Assembly (NCBI GenBank): GCA_905178155.1
Contig: CAJINV010000009.1
Span: 558,001-622,000 of the forward strand
Source of the DNA: Amoebophrya sp. A120
Taxonomy: Eukaryota > Sar > Dinophyceae > Syndiniales > Amoebophryaceae
DNA length: 64,000 bases
Reading direction: 5' to 3'
Shown here: positions 57,173 to 64,000 of the stretch, one piece after another
Layout of the letters: the number at the start of each line of letters is the position of its first letter
How positions within the stretch are numbered: position 1 is the first letter of the stretch
Notes under the pieces: model-generated
Database searches by the model: none
What the model was told of the DNA's origin: nothing
The model's input: only the letters and a program-made list of their open reading frames with translations
Position numbers and translations under genes: made by a program

Positions 57173-57345
57173 GCTTTTTCGTGTTTGCGCGTTTTCTATT
57201 GTGACAGTGCGCTTCTGGTAGCTCGGGTGGCTTGGAGCACGGGCATAGCGTGGGACGGTCACGGTCCTCCGCATTTCTACAATTTTCATTCGCCCAGCTC
57301 TTTTCTTTCATGTGTGTTTTTCTCTGCAGAAGTGTTTTGATTTTC

Positions 57346-57384
57346 CCCCGAAAGTGGGTATTTAGCAAAGATGATCTGACTACC
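57346..57384 (+). promoter_or_regulatory. PSE-like element before array RNA copy 7 (diverged)
   Basis: CCCCCGAAA, GGTATTTAGC, ATGATCTGACTACC. The weakest match of the ten; about 32 nt to the closing stem of the RNA. Confidence 0.5.
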
Positions 57385-57408
57385 TAGACACGGGCTTGCC
57401 GCTCTGAG

Positions 57409-57629
57409 CAGTAGCACGCACGGGGAGCACACATACGTGTGCACTCCTGCCTTGAACGCACTGGATTCCCTCACTGTAAGTTGCGAATCGACGGACAGGG
57501 CGAGGCCCAGTCCTGTGGGTGCGACGCCTGAGGGTCTAATCAATCTGCTGACGGCGACGCAGCGTGAGGGGTCACGAAGAACTTGGAGACAGAAGTCAGC
57601 AAGGACTTCGAGACCCGGCGGCCCGTGCG
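57409..57629 (+). ncRNA. Array RNA copy 7 (diverged, with compensated closing stem)
   Basis: The closing stem is CGCACGGG (57417-57424) with CCCGTGCG (about 57621-57628): different bases from the GGCGCGG/CCGCGCC of other copies, but fully paired. The core is AGTCCTGTGGGTGCGACGCC (57509-57528). A run of six T follows at 57630. Confidence 0.5.
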
Positions 57630-57792
57630 CTTTTTTAGATTCGTGTCAACTTCGTTTGTCACCAAGGTGTGTCTGCTCTTGGGCTCTCGCCTTCTTAGGT
57701 TCAACCTCATGGCTGGCGCAGGTTGAGAAATTTGTTTCTCCACCTCGTCTTCAACAGAAGGCAACTCAGCACCATTTTCCTCGCATACTCCC

Positions 57793-60700
57793 TCCGTCCA
57801 ACGCCTGCGAGATCATGTCCTTCAAGGTCTACCTCGATGGCACTGTGATCGACGAAATCAGTAGCCTGCGGTCCAAGCGCCCTCCCTTCTACTACGAAAT
57901 CTCCGCTGCGAAGAACAATCTTCTTATTGGTCAGAAGTACAACATCAGCCTGGCTTCCAGCTCCCAGGGTGGCGAAAACGCAGCTGCGTCGGAAGAGAGC
58001 TTTGTCGTCCCGCCGACCGTCGGGCAGAATGTGCTCGGTATTCACGAGCAAAGGCCGAATAGCATCGTGCTGGAGTTCTACTTGGAGGACGACGGCTACG
58101 CCAATTCCTACCCGAGCTACAGCACCGGGCTCGGAGAGTCGCAGCAACTGCCCTCGGAGCCGACAAACGTGACGCTGAACAAGATGGGGCACGCGACGAT
58201 CCACAGCTACGAGAAGATCGAGGAGACGCAACACCGGACGGTGTGGTACAACCAGGACAGAAACGAAAATTCGCTTGTCGCGAATCTGTACTACGAGAAG
58301 CGCTTCGTCGGCAGTCATAGCCTCGCGAAGGTGCCGAATCTGCAAATGAAAGAGACGGACTCGCACATCCATCATTCCTCCGTCGACGGGCCACGGATCC
58401 CCTTCGACGAACTTCCCCCCGCACCGCCAATGGACCCGCCGTTCGAGCGGTTCCCGCCCGTGCCGGAGTACCGGGCGTTGCGAAGACTGAGCTACCACAG
58501 TGGTTCGGGCTACGGATACAGCACACCGACACCGACTCCAACGCCGAGCTACTCCCCCTCCCCAGTCCCGGTTTCGAGCCCTTCGCCTGCCCCGGTGTAC
58601 AGCGCACCAACGCCCGTACCGACGACGACGGCCGTGAGCTCCTCCGGCAGTTCATCTAGTGGCTCCACCGGCGTAGCAACCACGGGGGGCTCTTCTGCGA
58701 GTAGGACCACCGTGCTCACTTCGTCGTCTGAGTTGGAAGCGCGCGCGCAAATGCAAACGGAGGACACGATGTACTCGGTGTTGCCGCCGGCGAGTGCCAG
58801 CTTGCGCCAGGTCGTTGCATCGACCGGCACAGCAGCTTCTGGAACTAGCGCGTCCGCTGATCAGCGGGAAACCCTTGGCAGTCTCCTCCCGGACTTCACC
58901 TTTCACGCTGTTGATGCCCGGGGAAGCTCCGTCGACTTCCGAACCCATTCGACTGTGGAAGAGGTGAGAGTTTCAGATGCGCTGGACTCGATTTCTCTGT
59001 TCATCGAAAACGAGCAAGTGCGCGAGAAGCACCTCGCCCGCGCGAAGCAGCGCTTCGCGTTGCAGGTGCAGAACTTGGATGTCAAGGGCCCGACGGACAA
59101 GCAAACCGAGATCAACAAAGTGCCCAAAAATCTGCAGTACGTGAACCCGCGGAAGGAGCTGAACGTGGCGCCAAACGTGTTCGCGAACGTGAACCAAACG
59201 GCCGTGTTCACCAATCCGAATTCGAAAACTTTGGAATCCCTAACCGAACTCCTCGACCCATCGCGCGTGTACAAGTCCGCGATCGTCCCGGACAGCACTG
59301 TTTCCCCGGTTGCTGTGTCGGGTTTGAAAACCATCGACACGCTGGGCAACTACTTCAACCCCGAGGGCATTGAGCAGTTCCAGTCCATCGGCAGGCTGAA
59401 GCAGCGGGGCAAGTCGCAGGCGAATCACCCGTCGGGGTTGAGCTACCGGAAGGACACGATCTTGGAGGACAGTTTGGAGACTGTGAAACTGAACGAAGAC
59501 CCAGACGAGTTCTTCACGGAGGGGATCAATCCCTTCGCCAGGTCGCAGTTGGTGAAAATGGGCCTCTTGTCTCACGCGCTAACGAACGACGGGCACCCGG
59601 CCGACACGTTTTTCGACGGCGATAAATCTCGAGTAGCTTCTGTCCGACCGTCGAAGGTGCTCACCCCGAAGCCGGCGACGTCTCGCGTCCCCGACCGGAG
59701 GATAATCCGGGTCAGGATGGAGATTTTGGATTTGGAGTACAAGCAGAAATACTGCTTCAAAGTGTTTGGCAAGAACCCCAAAATCCCGAATGACGCCCTG
59801 CACTCCCCCGAGATCTGCGCAGTCTCCGCCCCGGCCCCGGAATTAACCTACGTCGACCTAGTCGCGAACGAGGAGGGCCAGACGCGGGCGAACCAGTTCC
59901 GCGTGAAATTCCCGCCGGCGAACGGGGACGACGTGATTGGCTACGAGGTGCAGGCACTGTACAGGTCGGGACCAAGGAACTTGATCGACAACAGTGTGCA
60001 GCAAGAGAATCTCCTGAAGAAAATCTCCCGGGTCGTCCCCTCGGAAAAAACTCGCGACATTCCGCTCTCCTGCGACTACATGCAGGACGTGTACGAGAAG
60101 GTTTCCGTCCGCGGGATTTCTTCCACGACCGGGTACGGCCGCCCGCAGGTGTTTCGAAATGTTTCCTGCACTTTGAAACCGGAGGTGTACCCGCCGCGGA
60201 TCCGGCATACGAAGCTGATCAAGAACAACGGGGAACAACCCTACTGCCAGCTCACCGTCGACTTTGCGCCGGCCAAGGGAGACGGGAACGCGGTCTACGA
60301 GTACAGTTTGTATTTGAGACCGTCAGGGACGATCGAGCCGTTCAGGTTAGTTGGGATGGCGACACGGAAGCCGGATTACGACCAAGTGAAGGCCATCATG
60401 CTCGCGGCGGCGAACGAGAAAAACACGGTGTTGCTGCCGGATTTGGACTACGTGAGAGACATGCTGGCGAAAGCGCAGGAGTCGGAAGCACAAGGGTCTT
60501 CTCGCAACATCTCTCAACCGATCGACTACGAATACAGAAAAGCGGAAACTTACGGCCCGTACAAGTACAATTTCACGACGGGAAAAGCCGGGCTGATTAT
60601 CCCGCGGCTTTTACCGAACGACACGCGCGAGTACTGGTACCAGTTTGTCAGCTCGTACTTGGACAAGTCCGGCCAGGTCGGGGCAAATTACGGCGGATCG

Positions 60701-63700
60701 ACGAACGTGAAAGTCCCGACCGATTTTCTCTACGACAACACCGTCTCCACCGACAACAAGATCGCGATTGAGTCCATCGCCGAGGTCACGCCGGACTTCA
60801 CTTCCTCCTACGAACAGCTAGAGAAGGAATTGGCGCGCCGCGACACGTACGAGCAGCACGAGTCGGACAAGGAAGTGGAGGAGGGAAGGGAGAAGCAGCA
60901 GGTGCTTGCGCAGCTGAAATTTTCCAAGGCCTACAGCTACGACAGATCTCTACTGCACCAAATCACGGTGATGGAAAGACTTCCACTAAGAGGGAATAAC
61001 TTGAACAGCTACAAGTTCTCGTCGGAATCGGTGGTGCAGAAGTACGACGCCTTTCTCGTCGCGGCCGGAAAGATGGGGCGCGGGATTTCGGAAAAAGTCG
61101 AGCTAGCCTGCATGAACATCCCGTCGAAGCCGCTGAGTGTGCGGGTTTCCGACTACGAACCGAACGACCGCCGGTATGTTCAGGTCGATTGGGACGAGCC
61201 GGCTTCGGACGGCGGCTCGCCGATCACGGCGTATGAGGTGTTTGTGAACAACAAATTCGCCGTCCGGACGATCGTGACGCGGGCTTTCATCCCCATCGCG
61301 AAGTTTTTCCAGCACGAAAAAGCCTACGAAATCGTCGTTACCGCGTTCAACGCCATGAATGACGCAGCGATGCGGACGGGGGACAGTCTGCCCGACGAAG
61401 ACGGAATTCTGTTCAATCAGCACGACCCGGCGCACGCGGAAGGCAGAGACTACGCCCCAGCAGTCTACCCGGCCGCGAAGCAGGTTCCGGTCAAGGACGC
61501 CCCTTCGGGGGATCGCAGCCGCGGGCTTTCCGCGTCAGATCCCGTGGCCTGGTACGCGATTCTGCGGCAGACGATCAAGGCTCCGAAGGTGTACTGTGCG
61601 GATTTGTCGGAAAACTATCTGAAGATCAATTTTGAGACGGTCCGGGTGGATGGCGGCGTGGAAACCGCGATTTTCGAGGTTTATGTCCTGCACTTCGAGG
61701 CGTCTGCGATTCGCGAGCGGCTGATCTACTCCGGTCCGAGGAACTACGTGGAGCTGTTTCAGCTCACTGAGGGTTTGGAATACAACTTTCGCGTGCGCGC
61801 GAAGCTTGGGAGCGATGGCCTGTGGTCGAAGTTCACGGAGTTCGCGCAGGCCCCGTGCGGCTTGCCGTCCGCGCCCACGAACTTGCGACTCGAGCTCTAC
61901 AACCGGTCCACGGTGAGCCAGGAACTTTTCGAGTCGAAAGGCGTCCACTTGACCTGGTCGCCGTCGCGTGAATCCAACGGCTGCAAGGTCGATCGGTACT
62001 TGATTTTCGGCATTCACACGTACCGGCCGGACGCGAAGGAGCTGCTGTTCACAAGAGACGAACGACACAGCCACTACCGTGAATTCCTCGGCTTCACCTC
62101 GTTCAACGAGTTCTACTTCACGAACGACGACCGGGTGCGGAAGGGGGAGTCGTGGCAGTTTGCCGTGTTTCCGGAAAACGCGAGGGTCCGGACTGGGCAG
62201 GAACAGATTCTCCCCAAGTTGAAGATCTACCACCACTATCCGAACGCCCTCAAGTTCGACTGGGCGTATTTGGACGACAAAACTTACTACGCCTTCGGCA
62301 ACAGCTATGTAAAGACGAGTAAGAAGCCCGCGCCGCGAAAGGGCGTGGCCGGGTCGAACGCGAACTACTATGACACGCGGCTGAAATTCGGCGAAAACAT
62401 CCTGAACGAGCAGCCGGAGGGAATTCCCGCGAACCTCGGCGCGCAGCCGTTGTCGGACCCGGTTTATGCCCAAGTTTCCACGGTGCAGGCGCTCAACACC
62501 GGACTGGCAGAAACCGGCTACGTGCACCCGGGCTTCAACCAACAGACGTTCGAGCGTCAGTGCATCGCGATTCCGGAGAAGAAGAGCTGCGGCACCAATA
62601 TCGAGTCGAAATACTCGGAGAAGATTGTGTTGGATCGCAACCCGGACGGGACGCCGTTGCGGGTCCGAGAGATTCTCACCAACGGCATTCCCAACCACGA
62701 GTACGACAATGCCGTCGAGGAGACGAATCCGACGCTGGCCTGCGAGCAGCCGACAAAGTTCCGGCTGCCTCTCTACCCGAAGGTCGAGTACCACGGCATT
62801 CACACGAAGGTGGGCGAGATCACGGGGATTCTGCGAACGGGAGGCTTTGTTCTGAACCACCGGCAGCAGCACAACCCGACCTCGACGTTGGAGAAGACAA
62901 CGAAGGGCGTCGCGATGCACATCTCGGTCGAGGGCAAGCTCCTCGACACCTGCAACGCGCACAGCAACTACTACTGCCACTACGGCTACCACTCGTTCGT
63001 GAAGCGCGACGAGTGCGCGCCGGACTGCCAGTGGCGGCCGTGCAAGTTGATCGGGTTCATGCTGGACGGGTTCCCCATCTATTCGCAGTGCCAAAATCTG
63101 AAGTCCTGCTACCACCTGAAACTGGTGCAGGAAGACGGGGTGTACGGCGACTCGATCTCCGACTTCGTCTACGACCCGGTCGGCGAGAGGTACGGGAAGC
63201 CGTGCGACCTGGACGACGCGAACGGCATGGACTTCACGGGCAAGGGCATTCTCGACAATTTCGGGGTCGAAATCGCGGGCTACGCGTACGTGGCGACGGA
63301 CGAGTACCCTTTCGTGCCCCCGATGTTCCGCGGCGTTCCGGTGAAGTACGGGAGCGTGGATTACCACGACATGGACGACAGTCGCGACATTCCGTGCAAC
63401 TCGCCCGTGCTGTGCCCGAAGGACGTGACCGCGACGGACCACTTCAGCGACGAGGAGCTCGCGGTCGCGATGACGCACGGCTGGACCAACGTGACGGACT
63501 ACTACCCGCTGCGGTACGAGGACCACGATTCGTACCTGATGCCGTACGTGGTGCCCACAAGCTCGCACATTTCGTCTTCCGGGGTGTTGTCCACGACGAA
63601 AAATTTGCTCCCCTACCACGGCGAGTCGGTTCCGAGTCCGATCGACTACTACGTGCTGGGGCAGCAGCTGGATGACGCGTTCAACCAGCAGTACACGTGG

Positions 63701-63906
63701 CCCGTGCCGGCGCACAGCGCGGTCACTCTGGCGCTGCTGCCGGACGCGCCGCGGAACGTGCGAAGGGTGTACCCGCCGGACACGTTCGCCACGGAGTTCT
63801 GCACGTTCGAGAACCTGATGAACTACAAGGTCGAGCCCTACACCGTGCCGGTCAACGACAGCAGCTGGAACTACTTCAACACGATTGAGTCCTCGAACAG
63901 CGTATG
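57793..63906 (+). CDS. Giant surface protein, exon 18 (FnIII, mucin-like linker, second YHYH domain)
   Basis: About 2,038 residues. It begins by completing the FnIII of exon 17. A Ser/Thr/Pro tract (about 58500-58740: STPTPTPTPSYSPSPVPVSS and following) looks like an O-glycosylated spacer. More FnIII domains follow (59860-60180; 61120-61350 with VQVDWDEPASDGGSPITAYE; 61860-62200 with VHLTWSPSRESNGCKVDRYL). A second YHYH domain lies at about 62580-63330 (NGIPNHEYDNAV, DTCNAHSNYYCHYGYHSF, LIGFMLDGFPIYSQC, ANGMDFTGKGI). The stop at 63908 is probably not used: the exon ends at TG-GTGAGAAGG, a good donor. The open frame from 57437 to 57787 is element sequence. No membrane anchor is seen in the window. 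Confidence 0.8.
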
Positions 63907-64000
63907 GTGAGAAGGAGGGAATGGGGTGGTGTTTCTTTGCATATACTTTGTACGGTGTCAACACGTGCCGGATCAGCACGACGGCGCTCTCGGAGTCGAA
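63907..64000 (+). other. Start of intron 18 and possibly the next exon (truncated by window edge)
   Basis: GTGAGAAGG donor. A short GT-AG intron ending GCCGGATCAG (63978) would continue the frame as V-C-T-T-A-L-S-E-S. An introner-type reading (TATGGTGAG to TTTGCATA) is also in frame. The gene runs off the window. Confidence 0.4.

Larger units (their letters stand above)
54151..57787 (+). mobile_element. Giant introner-like element carrying an RNA-gene array, intron 17
   Basis: 3,637 bp. Ends are inverted as in the small elements: left TATGCAGGGAAGGGTGCTGA, right rc TATGCGAGGAAAATGGTGCT. The flanks ATGCG (54146-54150) and CTCCC (57788-57792) match at only two of five, yet removing element plus either flank keeps the frame. 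Keeping CTCCC gives TWTLPPSNACE, the expected FnIII turn. The interior is not transposase: no long coding frame, but six promoter-like elements and about seven copies of one RNA gene. A composite of an old introner with a captured or expanded RNA array is the simplest reading. Confidence 0.68.

Noticed and set aside
54420-57629. Array RNA as U3 snoRNA, SRP RNA, RNase P/MRP RNA or U4
   Set aside because: No box C/D set, no SRP helix 8 motif, no conserved P4 sequence, and only a short chance likeness to the U4 5' end (GCAGTGGC).
54151-57787. Coding frames inside the giant intron (for example 54585-54839, 56520-57044)
   Set aside because: They follow no codon bias, overlap the RNA copies, and are not kept between repeat units.
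63905-63910. TGA at 63908-63910 as the end of the giant protein
   Set aside because: It overlaps a good GTGAGA donor, and coding-like sequence resumes within 80 bp. Not certain without cDNA.
4303-63979. Long minus-strand open frames, for example 6721-8289, 18583-20058 and 61535-63979
   Set aside because: They mirror strongly C/G-ending plus-strand exons. Their products are Arg/Val/His-rich with no recognisable domain, while the plus strand has FnIII, PA14 and YHYH motifs.

Overview
The window is nuclear DNA of a eukaryote. It holds a canonical U6 snRNA, eukaryote-type tRNAs without encoded CCA, and long plus-strand exons rich in fibronectin III (FnIII), PA14 and YHYH domains. The exons are interrupted by short transposon-like introns. 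A compact, one-direction layout with non-GT-AG introns bounded by inverted and direct repeats resembles what is reported for the parasitic dinoflagellate Amoebophrya (Syndiniales). That taxon is an inference (about 0.5); another alveolate with introner elements would fit equally well.

Layout. 1-2022: no supported gene. 2030-4071: a stop-free region open in two frames, status unresolved. 4054-63906: one giant gene, 18 exons and 17 introns, continuing past the right edge. Every exon joins the next in frame, giving about 48 kb of coding sequence and about 16,000 residues. The protein begins with a signal-peptide-like hydrophobic segment. It then carries Ig/filamin-like, PA14 and FnIII modules, roughly 40 copies of an unrecognised cysteine-paired repeat, two YHYH domains and a mucin-like Ser/Thr/Pro linker. 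It looks like an extracellular or surface adhesin-type protein.

Introns. Three introns fit GT-AG splicing (12484-13235, 13742-18353, 42451-42796). The other 14 are introner-like elements: inverted ends starting TAT and ending ATA, flanked by 5-bp direct repeats. Removing the element plus one repeat copy restores the reading frame each time. They fall into about five TIR families. Thirteen are 109-309 bp; the last is 3.6 kb.

RNA genes. A 40-bp promoter-like element (GCCCGAAT, then TTTAGC, then ATTCTGGCTACCC) occurs ten times, only inside the large introns, and ends 24-27 nt before each predicted RNA 5' end. It precedes U6, three unidentified RNA candidates and a tandem family of about 220-260-nt RNAs. 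That RNA family lies inside the 3.6-kb introner-like element. The 4.6-kb second intron holds U6, eight tRNA-Gly(GCC), one degenerate tRNA and four tRNA-Lys, so the giant gene acts as host for a cluster of small-RNA genes.
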